Below, piece after piece: positions 11,378-19,399 of a stretch of 64,000 nucleotides of DNA. The notes beneath the pieces are model-generated. The model made no database searches. It worked only from the letters and a program-made list of their open reading frames with translations, and was not told the origin of the DNA. The translations under genes and the position numbers were made by a program. The stretch comes from Pseudoxanthomonas sp. X-1 (GTDB lineage: Bacteria; Pseudomonadota; Gammaproteobacteria; Xanthomonadales; Xanthomonadaceae): NCBI RefSeq assembly GCF_020042665.1, contig NZ_CP083376.1:1214001-1278000 (forward strand), read 5' to 3'. Within the stretch, counting starts at the first letter, position 1. Every line of letters begins with the position of its first letter.

Positions 11378-12658
11378 GTGTCCGAACTTGACCAGGTCAC
11401 GCTGAGCGCCGGTGAAAAATCGGTGGCCCTGCCTGTACTGAAACCCACGCTTGGCAACGATTGCGTCGACATCTCCAAGCTGACCAAGGAAACGGGTCTT
11501 TTCACCTACGATCCAGGCTTCGGCGCCACCGCCGCCTGCAAGTCGGCCATCACCTACATCGATGGCGACAAGGGCGTGCTGCTGTACCGCGGCTACCCGA
11601 TCGAGCAGCTGGCCGCCCATTCCAGCTTCACCGAGGTCTCCTACCTGCTGATGAACGGTGAGCTGCCGTCCAAGGACGAGCTGGCCAAGTTCGAGCACGA
11701 AGTGACGCATCACACGATGATGCACGAGTCGCTCAAGAGCTTCCTCAAGGGCTTCCACTACGACGCCCACCCGATGGCCATGCTGGCCGCCTCGGTGGCC
11801 TCGCTGTCGGCCTTCTACCACGACACCCTGGACCTCAACGATCCGGAACAGCGCCGTCTGGCGGCGATCCGCCTGATCGCCAAGATGCCGACCCTGGCCG
11901 CCGCCGCGCACCGCTACGCGCTGGGCCAGCCGATCCGCTATCCGCGCAACAACCTGGGCTACGTCGAGCGCTTCCTGCACATGATGTTCGAGGTGCCGAG
12001 CGAGGACCTGGAGCTCAGCCCGGTCGTGGCCAAGGCGATGGACCTGCTGTTCATCCTGCACGCCGACCACGAGCAGAACGCGTCGACCTCGACCGTGCGT
12101 CTGGTCGGTTCCACCGGCGCCAATCCCTACGCTTCGGTCGCCGCGGGCATCACCGCGCTGTGGGGTCCGGCGCATGGCGGCGCCAACGAGGCGGTGCTCA
12201 AGCAGCTGGCCGAGATCGGCGATGCCAAGAACGTCGCCAAGGCGGTCGAGCGCGCCAAGGACAAGAACGACCCGTTCCGCCTGATGGGCTTCGGCCATCG
12301 CGTGTACAAGAACTTCGACCCGCGCGCCAAGATCATCCGCGAGATGACCCACAAGGTGCTGGGCGAGCTGGGCGTCAACGATCCGCTGCTGGAAGTGGCG
12401 ATGAAGCTGGAAGAGGCGGCGCTGAAGGACGACTACTTCGTCGAGCGCAAGCTGTATCCCAACGTCGACTTCTACAGCGGCATCATCTACAAGGCGCTGA
12501 ACATCCCCACCGAGATGTTCACGGTGCTGTTCGCCATCGGCCGCACGCCGGGCTGGGTCTCGCACTGGCTGGAACAGCAGGTCGACCCGGATGCGCGCAT
12601 CGGCCGTCCGCGCCAGATCTACGTCGGTTCGCCGAGCCGCGATTATCCGAAGGCCTGA
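11378..12658 (+). CDS. gltA: Citrate synthase (type II)
   Basis: Condenses oxaloacetate and acetyl-CoA to citrate at the entry of the TCA cycle. The 426-residue product matches Gram-negative hexameric citrate synthases. It shows the active-site segments [35 protein letters not shown] and [16 protein letters not shown] (catalytic His residues), plus VDFYSGI carrying the catalytic Asp. It starts at a GTG (11378) preceded by an AAGGAG ribosome-binding site (11366-11371). It is monocistronic, with a strong terminator 25 bases after the stop. Confidence 0.97.
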   Translation: MSELDQVTLSAGEKSVALPVLKPTLGNDCVDISKLTKETGLFTYDPGFGATAACKSAITYIDGDKGVLLYRGYPIEQLAAHSSFTEVSYLLMNGELPSKDELAKFEHEVTHHTMMHESLKSFLKGFHYDAHPMAMLAASVASLSAFYHDTLDLNDPEQRRLAAIRLIAKMPTLAAAAHRYALGQPIRYPRNNLGYVERFLHMMFEVPSEDLELSPVVAKAMDLLFILHADHEQNASTSTVRLVGSTGANPYASVAAGITALWGPAHGGANEAVLKQLAEIGDAKNVAKAVERAKDKNDPFRLMGFGHRVYKNFDPRAKIIREMTHKVLGELGVNDPLLEVAMKLEEAALKDDYFVERKLYPNVDFYSGIIYKALNIPTEMFTVLFAIGRTPGWVSHWLEQQVDPDARIGRPRQIYVGSPSRDYPKA

Positions 12659-12683
12659 TCGGTTCTTGGGATCGTGAGAGAGA

Positions 12684-12708
12684 AGCCCCGCAGTTGCGGG
12701 GCTTTTTT
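12684..12708 (+). terminator. Rho-independent terminator after gltA
   Basis: AGCCCCGC (12684-12691) and GCGGGGCT (12696-12703) form a perfect 8-bp stem with loop AGTT, continuing into a run of six T (12703-12708). It lies 25 bases after the gltA stop. Confidence 0.92.
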
Positions 12709-12721
12709 GTGGTGCCTTTCC

Positions 12722-12875
12722 AATCAGGATCTGCTGCGCTTGAGCGCTCTGGCTTCGGTAGGGCAGCGATCCGGCGGGCGGTGGCCGCTTGCCCCTCGAT
12801 CAGGGCATCCTGCCCTGATTCGGGCGCTCGGCGTCGTGCCTCGCTCGTCGCGGCCACCGCCCGCCGGACGCTGCC
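12722..12875 (+). repeat. Large palindromic intergenic element, copy 1
   Basis: Between the gltA terminator and the efflux operon lies an imperfect palindrome. The outer arms are 12762-12788 (GGCAGCGATCCGGCGGGCGG and on) and 12850-12875 (reverse complement with one base deleted). A central perfect hairpin sits at 12799-12819 (ATCAGGGCA, TCC, TGCCCTGAT). The upstream flank starts AATCAGGATCT (12722-12732). A second, decayed copy in the opposite orientation occurs at 33289-33443. Apparent reading frames across it are not supported. The rest of 12709-13021 holds nothing recognisable. Confidence 0.8.
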
Positions 12876-13021
12876 ACGCGCGTCGGGTCAGGCGGCTTCG
12901 GATCGAAAGGCGGAGTCCGTTCACCGGTCCGCAGCCACATGCCGCGCAACGCGCGCAATCCGTCAATCCACGCAACCCGCAACCCGTGCGGTCCGCGCTG
13001 CTCGTGCGATGGCAGCGCGGC

Positions 13022-14032
13022 TCAGTTCCGCGCGTGCGTGCCCGGATGCACGGTGACCGAGGCGGTCATGCCGGCGGCCAGGATGGTGTCCTTCGGCACG
13101 CTGGCCGGGTCGATGCGCACGCGCACCGGCACGCGCTGGGCCAGGCGGATCCAGTTGAAGGTCGGGCTGACGGTGGCCAGCAGGTCGCTGCTGCTGGTGG
13201 GGTTGTCGGCGTCGGTGATGCCGCGGGCGATGCCCTCGACGGTGCCGCGCAGGGCGTGGCCGCCGCTCATCAGGCGGATGTCGGCGCGGTCGCCCGGGCG
13301 GATGTGCGGCAGCTTGGTTTCCTCGAAGTAGCCGTAGACCCACATCGTGTCGCTGCGCACCAGCGCCATGCGCGCGGCGCCGGCGCTGGCGTAGTCGCCC
13401 ACGCGCACGTTGAGGTTGGTGATGTAGCCGTTGGCGGCGGCGCGCACGGTGGCGCGCTCCAGGTTGAGCTGGGCCAGGTCCAGCGCGGCCTGCGCCTGTT
13501 CGACCGCGGCCAGCGCCTGGGACTGCGAGGCGGTGGCGGCGCTGCGGTTGGCGCGGGCCTGCTCGACCGCGGCCTGCGCGGCGCGCGCGGTGGCATCGGC
13601 GTCGGCGCGCGCCTCGGCCGAGATCACGGCGGCGGCCGCCTCACGGCGCTGGGCCTGGGCCGCGTACTTCTGGTAGTCGGCCTGGCTGGCGGCGGTGCCG
13701 GCCGCGGCGGCCGAGATGTTGGCACCGGCCGCGCGGGCGGCGGCCTGGGCGGCGCCGAGGTCGGCCCGGGCCTGGGCCACGGCCAGTTCGAAGCGGCGCG
13801 GGTCGATGCGGAACAGCACATCGCCGGCCTTGACCGGCTGGTTGTCCTGCACGTCGACCTCGGCGACCAGGCCGGACACGTCCGGCGCGATGCGCACGAT
13901 CTCGGCGCGGATGCGGCCATCGCGCGTCCAGGGCGAATACATGTAGTGCTTCCACAGCGCGTAGCCGATCAGGGCGGCAGCCAGCACGACGACGGTGGTC
14001 AGCGCGGTGCGGATCAGGGATTGGGTGTTCAT
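13022..14032 (-). CDS. HlyD-family periplasmic adaptor subunit of aromatic-acid-type efflux pump (AaeA-like)
   Basis: Membrane-fusion protein linking an inner-membrane FUSC pump to the outer membrane. The 336-residue product has an N-terminal membrane anchor (about residues 8-28, TALTTVVVLAAALIGYALW). Next comes the lipoyl half-motif VRIAPDVSGLVAEVDVQDNQ, with KAGDVLFRIDP. A long Ala-rich coiled-coil hairpin occupies about residues 85-190, followed by the second lipoyl half (RATVRAAANGYITNLNVRVG) and a beta-barrel. YSPWTRDGRIRAEIV is typical of the AaeA/EmrA group. It is the last gene of the marR-FUSC-DUF1656-HlyD unit. Confidence 0.88.
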   Translation of the reverse strand: MNTQSLIRTALTTVVVLAAALIGYALWKHYMYSPWTRDGRIRAEIVRIAPDVSGLVAEVDVQDNQPVKAGDVLFRIDPRRFELAVAQARADLGAAQAAARAAGANISAAAAGTAASQADYQKYAAQAQRREAAAAVISAEARADADATARAAQAAVEQARANRSAATASQSQALAAVEQAQAALDLAQLNLERATVRAAANGYITNLNVRVGDYASAGAARMALVRSDTMWVYGYFEETKLPHIRPGDRADIRLMSGGHALRGTVEGIARGITDADNPTSSSDLLATVSPTFNWIRLAQRVPVRVRIDPASVPKDTILAAGMTASVTVHPGTHARN

Positions 14033-14102
14033 GGCGGTCGGGGTTGAAGGGGGTTGGATAGGGGGCGTGGCGTTTGCTGCGCGGGTGCGGGCGCTGGCGC
14101 GT

Positions 14103-14306
14103 TCAGTTCAGCAACAGCAGGCCGAGCAGCCCGAATACGCACACGTACACGGCCAGGCGGAACAGCGGCGGATGCCAGGCGTAGCGGTACAGGCCGGCGC
14201 GGGCGGCCAGGCCGTCCAGCAGCCAGAACACCACGAACAGGCCGGCGGCCAGCACCAGCAGGCCGGGCGCGTAGACGCCGCCGATGGAGATCTCAGGAGG
14301 TAGCAC
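14103..14306 (-). CDS. DUF1656 (AaeX-like) small membrane protein
   Basis: A 67-residue protein with two predicted membrane segments, GLLVLAAGLFVVFWLLDGLA and the C-terminal LAVYVCVFGLLGLLLL. It begins (GTG) with LPPEISIGGVYAPGLL, the characteristic DUF1656 opening. Small proteins of this family are encoded between the FUSC pump and the HlyD adaptor in aae-type operons, as here; their role in the pump is not established. It overlaps the end of the FUSC gene by 14 bases. Confidence 0.85.
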   Translation of the reverse strand: MLPPEISIGGVYAPGLLVLAAGLFVVFWLLDGLAARAGLYRYAWHPPLFRLAVYVCVFGLLGLLLLN

Positions 14307-16443
14307 GGGCAGGCTCCGGGGCAGGGGTGCGGCCGGCGGCGCCGGCCAGCACCGAATCGGCGTCGCGCAGCGCGCTGCGCAGCAGGTGCAGGTGTTCGCG
14401 CACCGGCTGCAGCGACGGCGGCACGGCGCCTTCGATGAGGGTCTGGTCCAGCGCCGCGTCCAGGTGCGCCAGCGCGGCGGCGTGGTCGGCTGGTGAGAGC
14501 TGGTCGTAGAGGCGGCCGATAGCGGCCACGGCCGCGTCGATATGCGTTTCGATTGATGCCGGCACGGCGGCGTCGAGGCTGTCGTGGCGCAGCTCGATCA
14601 GGGTGCGGCCGGTCTCGTGCACCGACAGCGCCCAGGCCAGCAGCGTGCGCGATTCGTCGCTGCCCTGCTGGGTGTGGTTGACCACCTGCAGGAACAGGTC
14701 GCGGCTGACGCTCTCGAAGCGCGGCGCCAGCCCGCCCAGCGGCGCGCGCGCGGCCAGCGCGACCTGACGACGCAGTTCGATCAGCAGGCGGCGGCGCTGC
14801 CCGGGCGTGCCGATCACCGAGGGGATCAGCTGGAAGGCGAGCATCGCCAGCAGTGCGCCGATCCCGAGGGCCACCGCGTTGTTGATGAAGCCGGCGGTAT
14901 CCAGATTGGGCGCCAGGCCCAGGCCCAGGCCCACCACCGAGCCCAGGCACATGCCCAGGCTGATGCCGAACAGCGTCGGCCGGGTCGACAGGTAGACGGC
15001 GACCATGAAGAACGGCGCGGAACCCAGCACCAGCATGCCGAAGCTGTCGATGCGCGGCAGCACCAGGACGAAGCAGAGGAACGCCGACAGCAGGCCCAGG
15101 AAGATGCCCTTGGTGGTCTGCGCCGCGGCGATGTGCGCGTTGGCGCCGGAGGCCAGGATCGCGGTGAAGGCGATCACGTTGGCCATCGCGCCGGCGCCGC
15201 TGGTCCAGCCGCTCTGCATCCAGGCCAGGCCCAGCACCAGCGTGACCAGGAAGCTGCGCGCCACGGTCACCGCCACCGCGACCCGGTCGGTGGCGTAGTG
15301 GAAGCGGATCTGCTCGTCGGCGCGACGCAGCGGCGCGCTGACGCCGGGGCGCTGCAGGGCGGCCGCGGTGTGGGTGAGGTCGCGCAGCTCGCCGGTCAGG
15401 CGCCGCAGCAGCGAGGCGCCGGTGTCGAAGTCGTCCAGCAGCGGGGTGGCCAGGCTGGCGCGCAGCGCCGCGGCCCGCGCCGGCTGGGCTTCTGATACCG
15501 CGTCCAGGCACTCGCTGATCCGCGCGTAGTCGGCGCCCGCGGCGCGCTCGGCCAGCGCATCGCCCAGCGGCCGGTACAGCTGCAGCAGCGCGGCGAAGAC
15601 CGGATCGTCGCGGTCGCGCTGCTGCAGGCGGTTCATCAGGTGGTGCAGCGACTGGAAGCGGGTGGAAGCGGCCATGAAGCGTTGGTTGAGCAGGCGCAGG
15701 CGCCGGCTGCGCACGCGCGCCTCCGGATCCTCGAACACCACCGACGCGCGCAGGTCCTCCAGCGCCATGCTCTGGCGCACGAAACGCAGGTGCGCCTGCT
15801 CGATCTGCGCGCGCGGGATCGCGCCGCGCGTGCCGTCGCGGACGAAGTCCAGGAAGCCGTCGATCAGCGAGGTCGCCGTCGTGCGCAGGCTGTTGCGCAG
15901 GCGGGTCGGGAACACCACGTCGAACACCACCGCGCTGACCAGGATGCCCAGCAGCACCTCGGTCAGGCGCGCGATGGCCAGGTCGAACACGTGCATCGGT
16001 GTGTTGACCGCCGGCAGGGCGATGATCGCCACGGTGTAGCCGGACAGCACGAAGCCGTAGGAGCGGAAGTTGCGGAACGCCAGCGCGCCGCCGGCGCACA
16101 GCCCCACCCACACCGACAGCGCCAGCAGGAACAGCACCGGCTGCTGCGGGAACAGCGCGGTGATGGTCACCGCCGCGATGCTGCCCACGATGGTGCCCAG
16201 CGCGCGGTAGAACGACTTGGCCAGGACCATGCCGCTCTGCCGGTTCATCAGCACGATCACCGTGACCATCGAGGTCGAGGGCGAGGCGAAGCCCATGCGC
16301 ATGGCGATCCACGCCGCCAGGTACATCGACAGCAGCACCTTGAACACGAACAGCCAGGCCGGGCCCTCGCCGCGCAGCACGTCGCGGATCTGCGTGGACA
16401 GCGGCACCGGGGCGGGCGTCGCGGCGGTCGGCGTGGCGCTCAC
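14293..16443 (-). CDS. FUSC-family inner-membrane efflux transporter (AaeB-like)
   Basis: A 716-residue member of the fusaric-acid-resistance / aromatic acid exporter family. It has an N-terminal membrane bundle (about residues 25-190, including LLSMYLAAWIAMRMGFASPS and SFYRALGTIVGSIAAVTITA). A cytoplasmic helical domain follows, then a second membrane bundle (about 390-540, VARSFLVTLVLGLAWMQSGW) and a soluble C-terminus. Members export aromatic carboxylic acids or fusaric acid, and the exact substrate is unknown here. It starts at a GTG that overlaps the marR stop (GTGA, 16440-16443), implying translational coupling. Confidence 0.9.
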   Translation of the reverse strand: MSATPTAATPAPVPLSTQIRDVLRGEGPAWLFVFKVLLSMYLAAWIAMRMGFASPSTSMVTVIVLMNRQSGMVLAKSFYRALGTIVGSIAAVTITALFPQQPVLFLLALSVWVGLCAGGALAFRNFRSYGFVLSGYTVAIIALPAVNTPMHVFDLAIARLTEVLLGILVSAVVFDVVFPTRLRNSLRTTATSLIDGFLDFVRDGTRGAIPRAQIEQAHLRFVRQSMALEDLRASVVFEDPEARVRSRRLRLLNQRFMAASTRFQSLHHLMNRLQQRDRDDPVFAALLQLYRPLGDALAERAAGADYARISECLDAVSEAQPARAAALRASLATPLLDDFDTGASLLRRLTGELRDLTHTAAALQRPGVSAPLRRADEQIRFHYATDRVAVAVTVARSFLVTLVLGLAWMQSGWTSGAGAMANVIAFTAILASGANAHIAAAQTTKGIFLGLLSAFLCFVLVLPRIDSFGMLVLGSAPFFMVAVYLSTRPTLFGISLGMCLGSVVGLGLGLAPNLDTAGFINNAVALGIGALLAMLAFQLIPSVIGTPGQRRRLLIELRRQVALAARAPLGGLAPRFESVSRDLFLQVVNHTQQGSDESRTLLAWALSVHETGRTLIELRHDSLDAAVPASIETHIDAAVAAIGRLYDQLSPADHAAALAHLDAALDQTLIEGAVPPSLQPVREHLHLLRSALRDADSVLAGAAGRTPAPEPARATS

Positions 16444-16958
16444 CGCGCCTCCTCCACGCCACGCAGCAGCTTGGCCAGCAGCAGCTTGAGCTGCTCCAGC
16501 TCATCGGCCTGGAGATGGCGCGTATAGCCCAGCAGGACGTCGCTGATGTCGGGGATGAGCGCGGTGACGCGCGCGCGGCCGGCCTCGGTCAGACGCAGCA
16601 GCCACATGCGCCGGTCGTGCGGGCTGGGCTCGCGTTCGATCAGCCCCTTGTCCACCAGCTGCTGGGTCAGGCGGGTGACGTTGGCCGACTTCTCGCTGGC
16701 CGCATCGGCGATCTGCGAGGGGTTGATCGCACCGTCGGGGCTGGCCTCGATCATCATCAGCACGTTGTACTCGGCATAGGTGAGCCCGTGCTCACGCATG
16801 CGCTCGTTGCCGTGGTCGGTGGTGAGCTTGTAGAGCAGCTTGACCAGACGCACCACCGTGGCGGCGGGGCACGGAAAGCCGGGGTGGCGGCGGCTGGTGG
16901 CCTGCAGCCCCTGTTCGGTGGCCTCGAAGCGGCTGGCGGCGGGAGCGATTTTGTTCAC
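16440..16958 (-). CDS. MarR-family transcriptional regulator of the efflux operon
   Basis: The 172-residue protein has a winged-helix core. LTYAEYNVLMMIEASPDGAI is followed by the recognition-helix region PSQIADAASEKSANVTRLTQ and the wing LIEREPSPHDRRMWLLRLTE, which carries the conserved D-R-R motif. MarR proteins usually repress their own operon until a phenolic ligand binds, which suits an aromatic efflux pump. The start is a GTG only 6 bases after a TAATAT -10-like box (minus strand), with no ribosome-binding site, so the mRNA may be leaderless. An inverted-repeat operator candidate overlaps the start. Confidence 0.9.
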   Translation of the reverse strand: MNKIAPAASRFEATEQGLQATSRRHPGFPCPAATVVRLVKLLYKLTTDHGNERMREHGLTYAEYNVLMMIEASPDGAINPSQIADAASEKSANVTRLTQQLVDKGLIEREPSPHDRRMWLLRLTEAGRARVTALIPDISDVLLGYTRHLQADELEQLKLLLAKLLRGVEEAR

Positions 16959-16981
16959 AAGCTAATATTACACTTGTGTAC
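16955..16981 (-). promoter_or_regulatory. Candidate MarR operator and promoter
   Basis: On the minus strand the sequence TACACAAGTGTA is an inverted repeat (arms TACAC and GTGTA). It is followed by a -10-like TAATAT, then CTTGTG reaching into the GTG start codon. CACAAG and CTTGTG also form a wider inverted repeat across the -10. This patch is strikingly AT-rich for the region. It is the only plausible operator between marR and the M23 gene. Confidence 0.55.
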
Positions 16982-17012
16982 TAAATCGTGGAGGAAACGC
17001 TGGCTGAACGGG

Positions 17013-17957
17013 TCAATGCGCCAAGCGCAATACCCCCAGCGGGCCTGCCAGACGCACAGGGACCGACACCAGCCGCATGCCAGCGTTGACCTGGACCACG
17101 AAGTGCAGATGTGGGGCGGAGGAAAAGCCGGTGTTGCCGGACAGCCCGATCCGCTGCCCGGCGGCGACCGGCTCGCCCGGGCGCACCAGGACACCCTCCG
17201 GCTTGAGGTGCGCGTAGAGCGCCATGCTGCCGTCGGCATGCAGGATGCGGACGAAGTTGCTGCGCCCGCCCAGGGCCTCGCGCTGCGGCCCGCCGTGCGC
17301 GAAGCCGTCCTGCACCTGCAGCACCACGCCCGCGCGCGCGGCCAGGATCGGGGTGCCCTCGGGCAGGGCGAAATCCAGCGCGTCGGCGTTCTCCGCATCG
17401 TCGTGGCTGAAGCGTCCGCCGGGCCCCTGGTCCACGCGCACCGGCGCGTCGAACGGCAGCCGGTAGACCACCTGCAGCGGCCGCGCCTGCGGATCGCCGG
17501 GGACCGCGTCGAGCCGCAGCCGGAAGTCGCTGCCGGCCTGGAGATCGGCCACGATCAGCGTGGCGACCAGGGCGCGGCCGTGCGCGGGCAGCAGCTTGCG
17601 TACCGGCAGGGCGGGCGAGGCGAGCACGCCACGCAGGTTCAGCGCGTCCAGCTGCACCTGGACCGGACCGGGCAGCGGGTTCTCGACCCAGGCCAGGGCG
17701 CGGGTGGGCGTGCGTTCGAGGCGCAGGCGCGCGAGGGGGCCGTCCGCGGTCTCGGCCCGCGGCATCCCGGCTTCGGCGACGTTCGCGCTGCCCTGTGCAG
17801 CGGCCGCTTGCGGCGTTGCGTCCCTGGCGCCATCCGCACGCACTCGTGCATCGGCCTGGGCGTCGGGACGGACCGTCTTCCACCAGGGCAGGGCGGCGTG
17901 AACCGGGCCCAGCAGAAGCAGGGACAGCGCGACGCCGCACGCCGCGCGCCCGATCAC
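17013..17957 (-). CDS. M23-family (LytM-type) metallopeptidase, exported
   Basis: A 314-residue protein with a signal peptide (about residues 1-22, ending LLGPVHA), a beta-rich middle domain, and a C-terminal M23 domain. Zinc-site elements are HDDAENADALDFALPEGTPI (H-x(n)-D) and the closing HLHF in SSAPHLHFVVQ, both intact, so it is likely an active peptidoglycan endopeptidase acting in the periplasm. The GTG at 17957 overlaps the stop of the upstream lipoprotein gene (GTGA) and starts directly before the signal peptide. A longer frame upstream is antisense-like and rejected. Codon use is ordinary for the window. Confidence 0.88.
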   Translation of the reverse strand: MIGRAACGVALSLLLLGPVHAALPWWKTVRPDAQADARVRADGARDATPQAAAAQGSANVAEAGMPRAETADGPLARLRLERTPTRALAWVENPLPGPVQVQLDALNLRGVLASPALPVRKLLPAHGRALVATLIVADLQAGSDFRLRLDAVPGDPQARPLQVVYRLPFDAPVRVDQGPGGRFSHDDAENADALDFALPEGTPILAARAGVVLQVQDGFAHGGPQREALGGRSNFVRILHADGSMALYAHLKPEGVLVRPGEPVAAGQRIGLSGNTGFSSAPHLHFVVQVNAGMRLVSVPVRLAGPLGVLRLAH

Positions 17958-19048
17958 GGCAGGCAGCCGCCGCGCAGGTGCAGCGCGCGGGCGATCTCGC
18001 GCAGGTCGAAGGCGGCGATGGACTGGTTGTCGTGCTGTGCGAACAGCGCCCCGTCGGGAAAGCGCGCCGTGCCCGCCGCGAACAGCGCCACGCCGTCGGT
18101 CTGGGCCACGACCTTGCCGGTGAAGGTGCCGACCGGCGCCAGGGTGTCGCGGCGGTAGACGCGGAACAGCGTCGGGGTGAGCTGGTCGGCCGCGATCCAC
18201 CAGCCATCGTCGAGCTCGCAGTCCCACAGCGCGACGCCCTCGGCGTCGGCCAGGAAGACCGGCAGGCTGTCGCCGCGGAACCGGCCCTCCAGCGTGTAGT
18301 CGCGCAGGGTCGAGCCAACGCGCCGGTCCTCGTCGGCGATCAGCAGGCGATCGTGCGCCGGATCACCGGCGATCGATTCGACCATGCGCAGCATCCCGGC
18401 CTGTCCGGTGTCGCCGAAGCTGCCGGCCGCGCGCGCCTGCAGGCTGCCGTCCGGCTGCAGTTCCACCTCGAAGCGGCGCACGCGCTGGTCCATCTGCTCG
18501 CGCGGCGGCAGCTGGCCGCTGCGGAAATCGGCCATGAAGCTGTCGGTGACCAGCAGCTCCAGCACGTCCGGCGCGGTCTCGCGCAGCCACAGCCCGTAGG
18601 GCAGCCTGAGCGTGTCGGCGCCGATGAAGCCGCGCGTCCTGAAGTCCGGCAGCGACAGCGCCTGCACGCGGTGGTTGTCGCGCTCGGCCACGAACACCGT
18701 ATCGCCCCACACCGCGATGCCGTTGGGTCGCCCGAACTGGCCCGGCCCCTCGCCCGGGCCGCCGACCGTGCGCAGGCGCTCGCCGCTGTCGGCATCGAAC
18801 ACGACCAACTGGTTGCTGGCCTTGGCCGTGGCGATCACCCAGGCGCCGCCGTCCTCGGTCGGCCACACCGCCAGCGAATCCAGCTCGGCCTGCGGCAGCG
18901 GTGCGGAGAGCCAGGCCTCGGCCACCACCGCGTCCGGCGCGGGCGCCTGCACCACGGCAGGCGGCATCGGGGCCGGTTCGGAGCGGGGCAGGCTGGTGCA
19001 GCCGACCAGCAGCAGGCCGGCGAGGAGGAGCAGGGAGGCGCGGATCAT
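17954..19048 (-). CDS. Beta-propeller (NHL/phytase-like) lipoprotein
   Basis: A 364-residue protein starting MIRASLLLLAGLLLVGCTSL, with a clear lipobox LVGC (Cys17). The mature part has propeller-blade repeats such as LAVWPTEDGGAWVIATAKAS, GQFGRPNGIAVWGDTVFVAE and NHRVQALSLPD. These resemble NHL repeats and the N-terminal blades of beta-propeller phytases. A calcium-phytate catalytic set could not be confirmed by eye, so phytase activity is only a possibility. It overlaps the M23 peptidase by 4 bases, suggesting the two envelope proteins are made together. It is divergent from the methionine operon. Confidence 0.72.
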   Translation of the reverse strand: MIRASLLLLAGLLLVGCTSLPRSEPAPMPPAVVQAPAPDAVVAEAWLSAPLPQAELDSLAVWPTEDGGAWVIATAKASNQLVVFDADSGERLRTVGGPGEGPGQFGRPNGIAVWGDTVFVAERDNHRVQALSLPDFRTRGFIGADTLRLPYGLWLRETAPDVLELLVTDSFMADFRSGQLPPREQMDQRVRRFEVELQPDGSLQARAAGSFGDTGQAGMLRMVESIAGDPAHDRLLIADEDRRVGSTLRDYTLEGRFRGDSLPVFLADAEGVALWDCELDDGWWIAADQLTPTLFRVYRRDTLAPVGTFTGKVVAQTDGVALFAAGTARFPDGALFAQHDNQSIAAFDLREIARALHLRGGCLP

Positions 19049-19126
19049 AGGGCGGCGATTATGCGTGAGCGTCCGGCACAGGGGACGTCCACGGCATGCC
19101 GGCCGCGAGCGGTTTCAGGTGGAATC

Positions 19127-19155
19127 ATCGCTCCATCGCGATGGAGCGATTGACA
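19127..19155 (+). promoter_or_regulatory. Perfect 24-bp palindrome abutting a consensus -35 box
   Basis: ATCGCTCCATCG (19127-19138) is followed directly by its exact reverse complement (19139-19150). The last T of the palindrome is also the first base of TTGACA (19150-19155), a perfect -35 hexamer. With normal spacing transcription would begin near 19185, exactly where the SAM riboswitch starts. The -10 region is a weak match. Because the genes on either side diverge, this is not a terminator; an operator is more likely. Confidence 0.55.
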
Positions 19156-19184
19156 TCCGCTTCCGGCGCTGGCAACCTGCACCC

Positions 19185-19305
19185 ACCATCGAGACCGGCA
19201 GAGGGACAGGCCCTTTGAAGCCGGGGCAGCCAGCGGGGCGCGCAAGCGCCTCGTGGTCGGTGCCAAATCCTGCGGCGACGCTTCGCGTTTAGGCCGAAAG
19301 ATGGT
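19185..19305 (+). promoter_or_regulatory. SAM-I (S-box) riboswitch upstream of metX
   Basis: The closing stem P1 is ACCATC (19185-19190) with GATGGT (19300-19305). Inside are the conserved S-box core elements in order: GAGACCGGCAGAGGGA, GGCCCTTTGAAGCC, GGGGCAGCC (kink-turn and pseudoknot region), a variable GC-rich P3 hairpin (GGGGCGCGCAAGCGCCTC), then GGTGCCAAATCCTGC before a P4-like hairpin. The aptamer binds S-adenosylmethionine and switches off the downstream genes. The expression platform (19306-19399) has a CGAGCTT/AAGCTCG stem (19354-19375 area) without a long T tract, so control may be translational. Confidence 0.92.
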
Positions 19306-19399
19306 TCGTACGATGCATCGACGGCATGGCCGTTCGACGCGCACGACGAACGCGAGCTTCCCCGCGAAAGCTCGATGGCCGCTCCTTTCCGGATCCGCC

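Noticed and set aside
12674..14047. A 457-codon plus-strand frame opposite the HlyD adaptor
   Set aside because: It crosses the palindromic element and is antisense to a well-supported HlyD gene.
17013..18227. A longer (404-codon) version of the M23 peptidase
   Set aside because: The additional N-terminal residues are Arg/Ala-rich antisense sequence of the lipoprotein gene; the GTG at 17957 gives a proper signal peptide and a GTGA overlap.
19306..19399. A rho-independent terminator in the riboswitch expression platform
   Set aside because: The stem CGAGCTT/AAGCTCG is present but no T run follows, so transcriptional termination is not supported by sequence alone.
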